64,000 nt of DNA from Paraflavitalea devenefica (GCF_011759375.1 NZ_JAARML010000001.1:310001-374000), one strand, 5' to 3'; shown: positions 16,799-26,099, counted from the first letter of the stretch. The notes: generated by a model not told the origin, from the sequence alone. Program-made: numbers and translations.

Positions 16799-17551
16799 AT
16801 GCCCAGTTATTCACACGATACCATAGTGCCCTTTAAAGGGTCAGAGCAGAGCAAGAAAGAGCAGGTGGCCAGTATGTTTGACCAGATTGCCTTCCGGTAT
16901 GACTTTATGAACCGGTTCCTGTCGGGCGGTATTGATGTATACTGGCGCAAGCGGGCTATCCGGGAATTGCAGGAACTGAAACCCCAGCAGGTGCTGGATG
17001 TGGCTACGGGTACGGCTGATCTGGCCATTACGACCTGGAAATACCTGCAACCCGCGAAAATAATTGGCATAGATATTTCGGAGGGTATGCTCCAGCTTGG
17101 CAGGCAGAAGATTGCGAAGCTCTTGTTAAATAATCATATAGAATTGCAGAAGGGCGATAGCGAGGCAATAAATTTCCCTGACCATTCGTTTGATGCCATT
17201 ACGGTTGCCTTTGGCGTCCGGAATTTTCAAAACCTGGAGAAAGGGCTCAGTGAGATGTACCGGGTAGTCAGGCCGGGAGGAAAAGTGGTGATATTGGAGT
17301 TTTCAAAGCCCAGAAAGGTTTGGTTTAAAGGACTTTATAACCTTTACATGAAGATCATAGCACCCCAGGCGGGGCGCTGGCTGACCAAGAATAAAGACGC
17401 GTATCAATATTTAAATAAATCAGTTAAAGCATTTCCTGAAGGCGAAACATTTCTACACATTTTACAACAAGTTGGGTTTTCGGACACTTCTTTAAAAAGG
17501 CTGAGTTTAGGAATATGTACTATTTATTGCGGCAGAAAAAGGGCCAGTTGA
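16799..17551 (+). CDS. ubiE: Demethylmenaquinone methyltransferase UbiE/MenG
   Basis: A 250-residue SAM methyltransferase with all the family marks. FDQIAFRYDFMNRFLSGG is at the start, motif I VLDVATGTADLA near residue 64, GIDISEGML near 90, FGVRNFQNL near 140, and RVVRPGGKVVILEFSKP near 160. It methylates demethylmenaquinone in the last step of menaquinone synthesis, at the inner membrane. The ATG at 16799 was taken because upstream codons encode unrelated sequence. The 3' end overlaps the porT start by 37 bases, so translation of the two is coupled. It faces the PKS operon divergently. Confidence 0.95.
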   Translation: MPSYSHDTIVPFKGSEQSKKEQVASMFDQIAFRYDFMNRFLSGGIDVYWRKRAIRELQELKPQQVLDVATGTADLAITTWKYLQPAKIIGIDISEGMLQLGRQKIAKLLLNNHIELQKGDSEAINFPDHSFDAITVAFGVRNFQNLEKGLSEMYRVVRPGGKVVILEFSKPRKVWFKGLYNLYMKIIAPQAGRWLTKNKDAYQYLNKSVKAFPEGETFLHILQQVGFSDTSLKRLSLGICTIYCGRKRAS

Positions 17552-18261
17552 TACGATTGGCGTCCGTGCTTACTTTATGGGTCGCCTGCTTACAAAGCCA
17601 GGCACAGGAAATAGAGCTGAATCTTCCCGATCATGATGATAAGAAGTACTTTTTAGGTATTGGACTTATCTATAATTCTTCCCGTTTCAATATTACCCAC
17701 GACCCCACTTTCCTGCAACAGGATAGTATACAAAGTATAGAGGCGCAGAATGCCGGGGGATTTGGACTGGCGGGTATGCACACTTACCGTATTTCCAAAC
17801 GCTTTGAAATAAGGGCCATCTTCCCGCAATTATTATTCTCTTATAAAAATCTCACCTACCATTTAAAAACGCCCGATGGGGCCAAGGAAGAGCAAAAGGT
17901 AATGACCAAAAGGCTGGAATCCATCCTGGTGGGCCTGCCTGTTCACCTTAAATTCCGGTCGGACCGGATCAATAATTTCCGTGTATACATGTTTGGGGGA
18001 GCCAAGTTTGAATATGATATCGCTTCCAATTCCACCGCCCGGCGGGCAGAGAACCTGGTGAAACTGTCTAAATATGATTTTGGCGTAGAGGCCGGCATTG
18101 GGTTCAGCTTTTACTTCCCGGTATTTATCCTTTCCCCGGAAATCAAATTCAGCAATGGCCTCATGAATACCCATTCCCGTGACCCGAACCTGAAGTTCTC
18201 CAACACCATTGACAAGCTCAACTCAAGGATGATATTGTTCTCTTTAATTTTTGAAGGGTAA
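17515..18261 (+). CDS. porT: PorT-family outer-membrane protein of the type IX secretion system
   Basis: A 248-residue protein with a signal peptide (hydrophobic LASVLTLWVACLQSQAQ) and an eight-stranded-barrel pattern. Features of the PorT/SprT family are YFLGIGLIYNSSRFNI near residue 44, GLPVHLKFRSD near 140, GVEAGIGFSFYFP near 185 and SPEIKFSNGL near 205. PorT is needed for T9SS protein export and gliding in studied Bacteroidota. The position directly after ubiE is common in the phylum. It overlaps the ubiE end by 37 bases; a later start would remove the signal peptide. Confidence 0.88.
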   Translation: MYYLLRQKKGQLIRLASVLTLWVACLQSQAQEIELNLPDHDDKKYFLGIGLIYNSSRFNITHDPTFLQQDSIQSIEAQNAGGFGLAGMHTYRISKRFEIRAIFPQLLFSYKNLTYHLKTPDGAKEEQKVMTKRLESILVGLPVHLKFRSDRINNFRVYMFGGAKFEYDIASNSTARRAENLVKLSKYDFGVEAGIGFSFYFPVFILSPEIKFSNGLMNTHSRDPNLKFSNTIDKLNSRMILFSLIFEG

Positions 18262-18390
18262 ACAATAGCTGCGGTTACTGATAATATACGAAAAAAAAGT
18301 GACAATCTGTGCTTCCGGCACAAGTGTTTAAAAGACTATTAAAATAAAGCACATCTTTTACACAAAGAATGGTATTGATATTTTTTTATA

Positions 18391-18473
18391 TATCTTTGTA
18401 TCATCATAGGATAAGGTTTAATGGTTAATGTATTTTGATTAGTGCACCTCCCGCCAAAACGGGAGGTTTTTTT
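18391..18473 (+). ncRNA. Candidate small RNA of about 70 bases (promoter and terminator included)
   Basis: TATCTTTG at 18391-18398 is a good Bacteroidota -7 element, though no TTTG lies 19 bases upstream. About 50 bases later an intrinsic terminator follows, with no start codon and frame of useful length between. The transcript would run from about 18404 to 18473. Confidence 0.35.
18446..18473 (+). terminator. Intrinsic terminator
   Basis: ACCTCCCG and CGGGAGGT form an 8-base perfect stem around CCAAAA, followed by seven T residues. It is 185 bases after the porT stop, so it may end a separate small transcript or a long porT 3' region. Confidence 0.85.
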
Positions 18474-18656
18474 ATGCCTGATAAACAAGGATGCCTCTCT
18501 TTATCTTTAATTTTCAATTCTTTATGTTGCATCGCCAAGGCGTATTACATCATTTTCTAAAGCGATTATGTAAAAGCCCGTTTCCCCATTAACTTCGTAA
18601 CAGGAAACCCACGAGCCCTGCCTACAAAAACACTATATCTTACAGGTATCAGTTTG

Positions 18657-20456
18657 ATGCTTGTTATCGTTAGCCTGCCTGCCATGGCCCAGGATCGCGC
18701 TATCCGGCAGGATAGCCTGCGAAAGAAATTATCAACGCTCCCCAATGATACTGCTAAAGTGAACCTGCTGAATAAACTGGCAGCGTCCTATCTCCAGATC
18801 AACCAGGATAGTATAACCAGCATCGCTCAGCGGGCCAAAGCGCTGGCCGAACAGATAAAATATGAAAAAGGCATAGCAGATGCCACGCTATACATAGCGA
18901 TTGTCAAGCGCCAAAGGGGCAACTATATTGCCGCACTGGATGAATTTCTCAGCAGCATAAAGATCTATGAACAATTAAAGGCTACCAGTTCACAGGCAGG
19001 CGGCTATCTTCACATCGCACAGGTGTACAAAGACATGTCGGGCTCAAACCTCACTTTGAAATACCTGGAAAAAGGCATTGATTACAGCCAGCTTGCTTAC
19101 CAGCTTTATCATTCCAAACCAGATACAGCAGGCATGGTTGATGCCCTTAGTAGCCAGGGCATTATTTACCGGGATATGGGTAAAATGCCGGGCAGGGAGC
19201 ATTATTACGACACTGCTTACCGGGTATACACCCAGGCACTGCAATTGATCCGGTCGGGGAAAGGAACACAGCATACCGGCAAACTGTACAATAATATAAG
19301 CCAGGTATACCTGGAACACAAAAAAGATTATACCAAAGCACTGGACTATTTATTTCAGGCTGTTGCCTTCAATAAAAGCCATCATAACTTTTCCAGCCTG
19401 TCATTCAACTATGGCAATATCTCCAATGTATATGTCAAACTGAACAATCCTACACAGGCCTTGCTGTATGCCCGTAAGATGGAGGAAACGGCCCTCCAGT
19501 TACATTGGCCGGAACGTTTGGTAAATGCCTACCGGCAATTACACACTTCTTTCCAGGCCAGCAGGCAATACGATTCGGCACTGCATTATTATGTACTGGC
19601 TGACAAGCTCGATGATTCATTAAACAATGTGGCTAAGACCAACGAGGTAGTAGACCTGCAAACAAAATACGAAACAGCTAAGAAGGAATCGCAGATCCAA
19701 ACGCTGCGAATAGAGAGCAGCGATAAGAACAAGCGGATCACGGTGCTGGTGATCGGCGTGATCGTATTTGCAGCATTGGCTGTTTGTATGATATGGCTTT
19801 ATCGCCGGGTAAAAAAGCAACGGCAGCAGATAGCCCTCCAGTCGAAGAACCTGGAAACGATGATGAAGGAGTTGCACCACCGGGTAAAAAACAACCTGCA
19901 GATCGTTAGCAGCCTGCTAAGCCTGCAAACCTATAAAGTACAGGATGCGGGAGCTGTATCTGTATTGCGGGAAAGCCAGCAGCGCGTACAGGCCATGAGC
20001 TTTATTCACCAGCGCCTCTATAAAAAAGATGAGCTGACATCCGTGAATATGAAGGAGTATTTCACTGACCTTGCAGAGTCACTGCTTGCTTCTTATGGTT
20101 TTGACCGGGACCATTTTGACCTCCAGATCAGGATTGACCGTGAAATGATGGATATAGACAAGGCTTTACCCATTGGCCTTATCATTAATGAGATGATCAC
20201 CAATTCACTGAAATATGCGTACCGGGACATTCAACATCCCTCCTTGCTGATCAGCCTTACAGAAGATACCAGCAATATGGTTTTCCTGATCAGGGACAAT
20301 GGCATTGGTATTAATGAAGAAACCTGGAAGCAGAAAAGCAATTCATTTGGCAAGCAACTGATCGGCGCATTGTGCAAACAAATGCGGGCAAAACAAACAC
20401 TGGTAATTGATGGCGGCACGGCATTCACCATCACCATACCGAGGGAGGTGGCTTAA
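18657..20456 (+). CDS. TPR-repeat sensor histidine kinase, HisKA_2 type
   Basis: A membrane kinase of about 599 residues. A short signal (LVIVSLPAMAQ) precedes a periplasmic TPR array from about residue 30 to 330. One membrane helix is at about 362-382, followed by a coiled linker. The HisKA_2 phosphoacceptor motif ELHHRVKNNLQIVSSLL is near 404, the N box NEMITNSLKYAY near 515, and DNGIG near 545. The chosen ATG leaves almost no basic region before the hydrophobic core; upstream codons read PTKTLYLTGIS in frame without an ATG, so translation may start at CTG 18618 or TTG 18654. A LytTR regulator follows after 31 bases. Confidence 0.88.
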   Translation: MLVIVSLPAMAQDRAIRQDSLRKKLSTLPNDTAKVNLLNKLAASYLQINQDSITSIAQRAKALAEQIKYEKGIADATLYIAIVKRQRGNYIAALDEFLSSIKIYEQLKATSSQAGGYLHIAQVYKDMSGSNLTLKYLEKGIDYSQLAYQLYHSKPDTAGMVDALSSQGIIYRDMGKMPGREHYYDTAYRVYTQALQLIRSGKGTQHTGKLYNNISQVYLEHKKDYTKALDYLFQAVAFNKSHHNFSSLSFNYGNISNVYVKLNNPTQALLYARKMEETALQLHWPERLVNAYRQLHTSFQASRQYDSALHYYVLADKLDDSLNNVAKTNEVVDLQTKYETAKKESQIQTLRIESSDKNKRITVLVIGVIVFAALAVCMIWLYRRVKKQRQQIALQSKNLETMMKELHHRVKNNLQIVSSLLSLQTYKVQDAGAVSVLRESQQRVQAMSFIHQRLYKKDELTSVNMKEYFTDLAESLLASYGFDRDHFDLQIRIDREMMDIDKALPIGLIINEMITNSLKYAYRDIQHPSLLISLTEDTSNMVFLIRDNGIGINEETWKQKSNSFGKQLIGALCKQMRAKQTLVIDGGTAFTITIPREVA

Positions 20457-20487
20457 TGCTGTCCGCAGCACTGTTAAAAAGATACAC

Positions 20488-21279
20488 ATGGCAACCGAAA
20501 AGATAAACATACTGATCGTAGAAGATGAATCCATTGTAGCGCTTGACCTGGCGGCTGGACTGGAAAATGATGGTTATCATATTGCCGGCATTGCCGATAA
20601 TGCAGCAGAAGCCAAAGAATTATTCAGCAACAATAAAGTAGACATCCTGTTGATGGATGTTAACATCATTGGCGATAAAGACGGTATTGATACGGCCATA
20701 GAACTGCTGCAACAAAGAACAGTACCCGTTATCTTTCTTACCGCGTTTACCGATCCGGTAACCGTGAATCGCGTAAAGCATATACAGGCGGCTGCCTTTC
20801 TTACCAAACCCTACAGCGTTACCAACGTACGCATAGCCATTGAACTGGCCATTAATAACTTTGCCATGGCACGCCACCAGGAAGCTTCCGGCAAGGTGAT
20901 CTCCATGGAAAAAAACGCAGAACGCCCGGTACCGGATACTTCGGACAAAGAGACCGTACTGCAAATGAATGATTACATCTTTGTGAAGAACAATTATGTA
21001 TTCGTCAAGATCAAGCTACCCGATCTATTGTACATAGAAGCAGACAACAATTACGTAAATGTCATTACGCAGGAGAAAAAATTTGTACTGCGTTTATCAC
21101 TCAGCCAATTACTGGAAAAGATCAATTACAAGCCCCTGGTACGCATACACCGGTCTTATGCCGTTAATATCAATGCCATTCAGTCCTTCAATGACCAGGA
21201 GGTACAGATCAATAAGGCTGAGCTGCCCATCGGCCGTAATTACAAGGAAGAATTTCTAAGGAACTTTGACTTCAGGTAA
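20488..21279 (+). CDS. LytTR-type response regulator
   Basis: A 263-residue regulator. Residues about 5-120 are a receiver domain with acidic pocket EDE near 12, phosphoacceptor Asp in LLMDVNIIG near 57 and a C-terminal Lys in FLTKPYS. Residues about 155-260 are a LytTR DNA-binding domain (YIEADNNYVNVI, LVRIHRSYAVN, LPIGRNYKE). It is the evident partner of the HisKA_2 kinase just upstream. The start ATG at 20488 fits the ATEKINILIVEDE lead. Targets are unknown; LytTR proteins bind paired short direct repeats. Confidence 0.92.
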   Translation: MATEKINILIVEDESIVALDLAAGLENDGYHIAGIADNAAEAKELFSNNKVDILLMDVNIIGDKDGIDTAIELLQQRTVPVIFLTAFTDPVTVNRVKHIQAAAFLTKPYSVTNVRIAIELAINNFAMARHQEASGKVISMEKNAERPVPDTSDKETVLQMNDYIFVKNNYVFVKIKLPDLLYIEADNNYVNVITQEKKFVLRLSLSQLLEKINYKPLVRIHRSYAVNINAIQSFNDQEVQINKAELPIGRNYKEEFLRNFDFR

Positions 21280-21379
21280 ACTTCCCGGAACGCGTCCCCC
21301 TTCACCCCTTATTTTCTGCATTTCACATACAAAGTCCGGGTATTCACATACAGCCCGTGACGATGCTATGATCTACCCT

Positions 21380-21511
21380 GTACTTTAGCAATTCGGATTT
21401 AGTCAGGTCCAAAAAAACAGTGGTGGTTTCCTACAGGTATAACCCTTAAGCTCTTGTTAAGGCTATACCGGTTACATTTAAGCAGGATGGCAGTAGTGCC
21501 CCTGCTTTTTT
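21380..21511 (+). ncRNA. Candidate structured RNA with two hairpins
   Basis: Following the LytTR gene, GGTATA-(2)-CCTTAA/TTAAGG-(1)-TATACC forms a two-part hairpin at 21436-21469. A terminator hairpin comes next at 21480-21511. TACTTTAG at 21381 resembles a weak -7 element. It may be a separate small RNA or the structured 3' end of the kinase/regulator mRNA; the 160 bases after the stop codon contain no coding frame. Confidence 0.3.
21480..21511 (+). terminator. Intrinsic terminator, plus strand
   Basis: AAGCAGG and CCTGCTT form a 7-base stem with a 14-base loop followed by TTTTTT. The other strand lacks a T run, so it serves the plus-strand kinase/regulator unit. Confidence 0.75.
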
Positions 21512-21522
21512 ATTGCTATGAC

Positions 21523-23211
21523 TTAATAATCATATTCCCGCCTGAACATATTCATCCGTACCCCCAGGGTAAATACGGAAATATTATGGTCGGACGTCAT
21601 GTCCGAAGACAGGCGCCTGATAAGGGCCGAAGCCTCAATAAACAGGTTTTCCTTCCATTCGTAGGATGCCAGTAGCTGGGCATTGATGCCGGTAGATCTG
21701 GGGCCGTTGGGCAGTTTATAACCATAATCGTAGGCCCGGGTGGTATTAGACATAAAGATGTTGCTGCCCACATTGCTGTTAGCCGTGTCGGTACCCTGTT
21801 GCCACAGTATCAGCCGGGCCGAGGTAGTCCATTTCGGATGGGGCTGGTAGCGGATGACACCGATGGCTTCCACAAAATTAGCGCCCAGCGGGTGCGCCAG
21901 CGGTTGATTGTAATGGGTGTAGTTGGCCACTGAATCACTGTGCGAATAGGTAAAGGGACGCACCAGGTTCAATTCTCCCTGCAGATCCATATTCCTGATA
22001 CCAAAGGCATCAATGTATTTTGCGCCGGCTTGTATACCAAATTTATTGGCCCACCAGCCATTGCCTCCCCGGATCTCTTTCAGTACAAATTCGTCCAGCA
22101 TGAACTGTCCGTAAAACTGGAAGCGTTTGGCTACATTGGCTTTCAGGTCAAGCCCTATAATGGCATTATCGGCACTGCCGGCCTGTTGCTCAGAAGCCCG
22201 CAGGAAAATAAGGGGATTCAGGTACAGCAGGTCAAAACGGTTTTTACGGCCAAAGGTCACCGCTTCAAATACGCCAATATTCAGCCATCGCGTAACCTGC
22301 ATACTCAGGTGATGCATGGCAGTATACTTGCGGTCGAGCAATTTATCTCCCGCGCTGATATTGATCGTTTGCGGCACCAGCTCCATGAACAGGTTCATAT
22401 AATCCAGCTTCCAGATCCGCGTATTGATCTTCAGGAACAGGTAGCTATTACCAAAATCGCTCAGGAATAAACTGCGGTAGCCATTACCAATAAAGTTCTT
22501 ATCATAACCAAACTGGAAATCGAGGTATTTCGCAGCCGTAAAATTGATAGAACCCCGGGCATCAATATAATCAGTGGCTGTTGTTTTAAAGTCCTTATAA
22601 AAGCCCACCCCGGGCACAGCATCATTGCCGATGATACGCTGCTGTACAAACAAAGGGGCCCGCTCCTGGTTATCGGTAAAATAAGCCGAAAAGCCAAGCC
22701 GTTTGGCGATCATCCCCCGTATGGCCAATCCCTTTGTATTCAGAAATATCCGTTCATCAGTATTATCACTTTCTATGGATTGCTGTTGCTGTATAACAGG
22801 ATTTACCGCCAGGAAAAAATCGGGCTGGTTTACTTCCAGGAAATTGGCCCTGGTTTTATAGAAGGTATTCCAGATGGGTCTTTTGCTGGTAAAGCCGGTC
22901 GTATCGCCCTGCACCCATTCCGAACTATTCATTAATAAGCTTGTCAGGTTGTATTGATCCACTACCGATAGCAGGTTACCGCTTGCTTTTTGTATGGAAT
23001 CGGCATACTCCCCTACCCGTACTACCATGCGGCGGCTTAATGGCTTTAAGGTGCTTACATTCAGGTCTGTATTGTTCTGCAGCTTTATTTCCAGCCGGTC
23101 CAGGAAAGGCTGATGCTTACTTCCTTGTGGCAGGTAAGTGGATTGGGCCAATGAAACAGCAGGAAACAATAAAACGGATAGCCGGAGAATGGATTTTGCG
23201 ATAAATTGCAT
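21523..23211 (-). CDS. Wzi/RemB-like outer-membrane beta-barrel protein
   Basis: A 562-residue protein with a signal peptide (hydrophobic LRLSVLLFPAVSLAQ). Soluble helices up to about residue 110 precede a long run of amphipathic strands ending in the aromatic FRREYDY, as expected for a barrel. The early WNTFYKTRANFLEV and the FQFGYDKNFIGNGYRSLFLSDFG block near 235 recall the capsule-assembly Wzi family, which in Bacteroidota includes the gliding-related protein RemB. A role in surface polysaccharide attachment or motility is an inference. It appears to be monocistronic. Confidence 0.65.
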   Translation of the reverse strand: MQFIAKSILRLSVLLFPAVSLAQSTYLPQGSKHQPFLDRLEIKLQNNTDLNVSTLKPLSRRMVVRVGEYADSIQKASGNLLSVVDQYNLTSLLMNSSEWVQGDTTGFTSKRPIWNTFYKTRANFLEVNQPDFFLAVNPVIQQQQSIESDNTDERIFLNTKGLAIRGMIAKRLGFSAYFTDNQERAPLFVQQRIIGNDAVPGVGFYKDFKTTATDYIDARGSINFTAAKYLDFQFGYDKNFIGNGYRSLFLSDFGNSYLFLKINTRIWKLDYMNLFMELVPQTINISAGDKLLDRKYTAMHHLSMQVTRWLNIGVFEAVTFGRKNRFDLLYLNPLIFLRASEQQAGSADNAIIGLDLKANVAKRFQFYGQFMLDEFVLKEIRGGNGWWANKFGIQAGAKYIDAFGIRNMDLQGELNLVRPFTYSHSDSVANYTHYNQPLAHPLGANFVEAIGVIRYQPHPKWTTSARLILWQQGTDTANSNVGSNIFMSNTTRAYDYGYKLPNGPRSTGINAQLLASYEWKENLFIEASALIRRLSSDMTSDHNISVFTLGVRMNMFRREYDY

Positions 23212-23327
23212 GTTCGTTTATTTAATATGGGCTAATGAAGGTCCTAACTGCTCTTTAAAGCTGTGCTTATAAAAGAGCTTCATGGGACTATAGATTAGCT
23301 AAAAACATACTATTCAGAATTCAAGAT

Positions 23328-24713
23328 ATGCAAAATTACCTGATTAAGAATATTACGGTGGTCAACGAGGGTAGGTCGGTAGTCAATGATGTACTCATTA
23401 AGGATGGCCGTATTGAAAAGATTGGCGCCTCTGTTCAACCTGGCATCGCTGTTACAGAAATAAACGGCGAAGGCAAACATTTATTACCCGGCGCTATTGA
23501 TGACCAGGTGCATTTCCGGGAGCCTGGCCTTACCCACAAAGCCAGCATTTACACAGAATCCAAAGCAGCAGTAGCCGGAGGTGTTACCTCTTTTATGGAG
23601 ATGCCCAACACCATGCCGCCCGTATTTACCCAGCAATTGCTGGAAGACAAGTACAACATTGGTGCCAACACATCACTGGCCAACTACTCCTTTTTTATGG
23701 GTACCAGCAATGATAATATTGATGAAGTACTTAGAACCAACGACCGCAAAAAAGACATTTGCGGAGTGAAGATCTTCATGGGATCTTCTACCGGCGGACT
23801 GCTGGTAGACAATTATCTTACCCTGGATAAGATATTTGGCGGCAGTGAAGTACTGATCGCCACGCATTGTGAAGATGAGAAGATCATCAAAGCCAACCTT
23901 GAACGCATTAAGAAAGAAAAAGGCAGCCTGGAAGCATCAGATCACCCATTGATCCGGGACGAAAATGGTTGCTTTGAATCTTCACTCACGGCCATCCAGT
24001 TTGCCAAGAAGCACAACAGCCGCCTGCATATATTACATATCAGCACGGAAAAAGAGTTGCAGCTATTTTCCAACATGGTGCCACTGGAACAGAAAAACAT
24101 TACGGCTGAAGTATGTGTACACCACCTGCATTTTACGGGCGATGATTATGCCACGCTGGGCAATCGCATTAAATGCAACCCCGCCATCAAAGCGCCGCAT
24201 AACCGTACCGCTTTATGGAAAGCCCTGCTGGACGACCGGCTGGATATTATTGCCACCGATCATGCTCCTCATACCCTGGAAGAAAAAGGATATGAGCGAA
24301 AGCCAGACGGCACGTTACAACTGGTAGCCGGTAATGGGGGGTATGAAAAATCACATGCCGGCCTGCCCCTGGTACAGCATTCCCTGCTTTTAATGCTGCA
24401 TTATGTGCAGCAGGGCGCCATTTCCCTGGAGAAGGTAGTAGAAAAAATGAGCCATGCGGTTGCTACCTGTTTCCGGATTGCCGACAGGGGCTTTATACGG
24501 GAAGGTTACAAGGCCGACCTGGTCATAGCAGACCTTCAAAAGCCTTATACTATTACCCCCGGCAATATCCTGTATAAATGTGGCTGGAGCCCGCTGGAAG
24601 GATTCACCTTCCCCGCTACTATAACAAATACGTTTGTCAATGGGCATATGGTTTATGGAAATGGGGTATGGAATGAATCTCAAAAAGGTCAACGTTTGTC
24701 TTTTGACCGATAA
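23328..24713 (+). CDS. pyrC: Dihydroorotase
   Basis: A 461-residue amidohydrolase. The metal-binding DDQVHFREPG is near residue 58, TSFMEMPNT near 87, the KIFMGSS segment carries the likely carboxylated Lys near 145, THCEDE near 178, and IATDHAPHT near 308. This is the class I dihydroorotase pattern, cyclising carbamoyl-aspartate in pyrimidine synthesis. An allantoinase is less likely given DQVHFREPG. pyrD lies 37 kb away in the same window. A MutS-like ATPase gene begins only 9 bases after the stop and probably shares the transcript. Confidence 0.9.
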   Translation: MQNYLIKNITVVNEGRSVVNDVLIKDGRIEKIGASVQPGIAVTEINGEGKHLLPGAIDDQVHFREPGLTHKASIYTESKAAVAGGVTSFMEMPNTMPPVFTQQLLEDKYNIGANTSLANYSFFMGTSNDNIDEVLRTNDRKKDICGVKIFMGSSTGGLLVDNYLTLDKIFGGSEVLIATHCEDEKIIKANLERIKKEKGSLEASDHPLIRDENGCFESSLTAIQFAKKHNSRLHILHISTEKELQLFSNMVPLEQKNITAEVCVHHLHFTGDDYATLGNRIKCNPAIKAPHNRTALWKALLDDRLDIIATDHAPHTLEEKGYERKPDGTLQLVAGNGGYEKSHAGLPLVQHSLLLMLHYVQQGAISLEKVVEKMSHAVATCFRIADRGFIREGYKADLVIADLQKPYTITPGNILYKCGWSPLEGFTFPATITNTFVNGHMVYGNGVWNESQKGQRLSFDR

Positions 24714-24722
24714 ATTCCTAAA

Positions 24723-26099
24723 TTGTCTGAACAAAACATACTAAAATGGGTGAAGGAGGTTAAGGCCAGGACACAATTCAACACTATGGAATTAGACAAT
24801 ACCACGTATAACGACCTTTCCATTTTTCAGCATGAAGAGGAATTTTCTATTTTTCACAAGCTGAACTTTACCCGTACAGTGGAAGGGCGGGAGTGGTTGT
24901 TGAAATTCTTCAGTAATCCTTTCAGCGAACTGCGGCAGATACAGGAAACCCAACAGATCATCCGCACCATTTACAATAATATCAATGACTGGCCACTCAC
25001 TATTACCAATGGAACAGTGATGGTGATTGAACGGTTCTATGACAGCAATATTGATTCAATGCCGGGGGCCAATTTACTGAATGCCCTCACCTATAAAGTA
25101 TTCCATGCAGCCGATTTTTCACTGGTCAGGTATTCCCTTTCGCACTTTGCCGACTTCCTGCGGGGCATGCACCAGTTGATTGAGCTGTTTGAAAATAATG
25201 AGGCGCCTGTCTTAATCCGCTCCTACCTGCACCGCGCCCGGGACCTGATGAATAAAAAAGAGATCCGGGAATTGAGCCAGGTATCTGCAGGGACCAAGTT
25301 TAACCTGACACAGACTATCTATTACGGGGCTTATGTGAAAGATCATTTCAAGGCGCCCGTATTTGAGCTGATCAATATCTATGGCCGCTTTGATGCCTGG
25401 TATTCCATGGCTACCGCCATGAAACATTACCAGCTTTCATTTCCGGAATTCATTGTGCAGGACCAGCCGTTGATCGATGCCAAACAATTATACCATATCC
25501 TGTTGCCAACACCTGTGCCTTATGATGTGCAGATGAACAAGGAAAGCAATTTCGTTTTCCTCACAGGGGCCAATATGGCTGGCAAAAGTACTTTCATTAA
25601 GGCTGTAGGCTCATCAGTATTCCTGGCCCACCTGGGCATGGGCGTACCTGCCGCTTCCATGCGGTTGACAACTTTTGATGGCCTCCTGAGTAATATCAAT
25701 GTGGTAGATAATATTGTAAAGGGGGAAAGCTATTTCTTCAATGAAGTACAACGTATTCGCAATACCATTATCAAGATCAATGATGGCCGCAAATGGCTGG
25801 TATTGATTGATGAGCTATTTAAAGGCACGAATGTACAGGATGCCATGAAATGCTCCTTTACTGTTATCCAGGGACTGATCAAAATAAAAAGTGCGCTCTT
25901 TATCCTGTCTACCCACCTGTATGAGATTGGTGAAGACCTGCGTAAATACCCCAATATTTCCTTCCGCTACTTTGAAACTACCGTAAACGGCGACCAGTTG
26001 CAGTTTAGCTACCAGCTAAAAGAAGGCATCAGCAATGACAGGCTGGGCTACCTGATCCTGAAACGGGAGAAGGTGGTAGAGCTGCTGGAGAAATTGTAA
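24723..26099 (+). CDS. MutS-type ATPase lacking mismatch-recognition domains
   Basis: A 458-residue protein. The C-terminal half is the MutS ABC ATPase: Walker A TGANMAGKST near residue 280, then a signature-like GESYFFNEVQRI, Walker B WLVLIDELFKGTN and STHLYE. The N-terminal 250 residues resemble the MutS core/lever helices (FSIFHKLNFTRTVEGREWLLKFFSNP), but the mismatch-binding Phe-x-Glu domain I is absent. Such short MutS homologues are widespread in Bacteroidota; their role is not settled, and mismatch repair in the strict sense is unlikely. The start is TTG at 24723 or ATG at 24786. Confidence 0.8.
   Translation: MSEQNILKWVKEVKARTQFNTMELDNTTYNDLSIFQHEEEFSIFHKLNFTRTVEGREWLLKFFSNPFSELRQIQETQQIIRTIYNNINDWPLTITNGTVMVIERFYDSNIDSMPGANLLNALTYKVFHAADFSLVRYSLSHFADFLRGMHQLIELFENNEAPVLIRSYLHRARDLMNKKEIRELSQVSAGTKFNLTQTIYYGAYVKDHFKAPVFELINIYGRFDAWYSMATAMKHYQLSFPEFIVQDQPLIDAKQLYHILLPTPVPYDVQMNKESNFVFLTGANMAGKSTFIKAVGSSVFLAHLGMGVPAASMRLTTFDGLLSNINVVDNIVKGESYFFNEVQRIRNTIIKINDGRKWLVLIDELFKGTNVQDAMKCSFTVIQGLIKIKSALFILSTHLYEIGEDLRKYPNISFRYFETTVNGDQLQFSYQLKEGISNDRLGYLILKREKVVELLEKL

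Larger units (their letters stand above)
18262..18656. other. Gene-free stretch after porT containing a candidate small RNA
   Basis: About 395 bases without a coding frame I trust. It holds a -7-like TATCTTTG at 18391-18398, a short transcript-sized segment and a terminator at 18446-18473, then an AT-rich lead to the kinase gene. Nothing else stands out. Confidence 0.5.
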
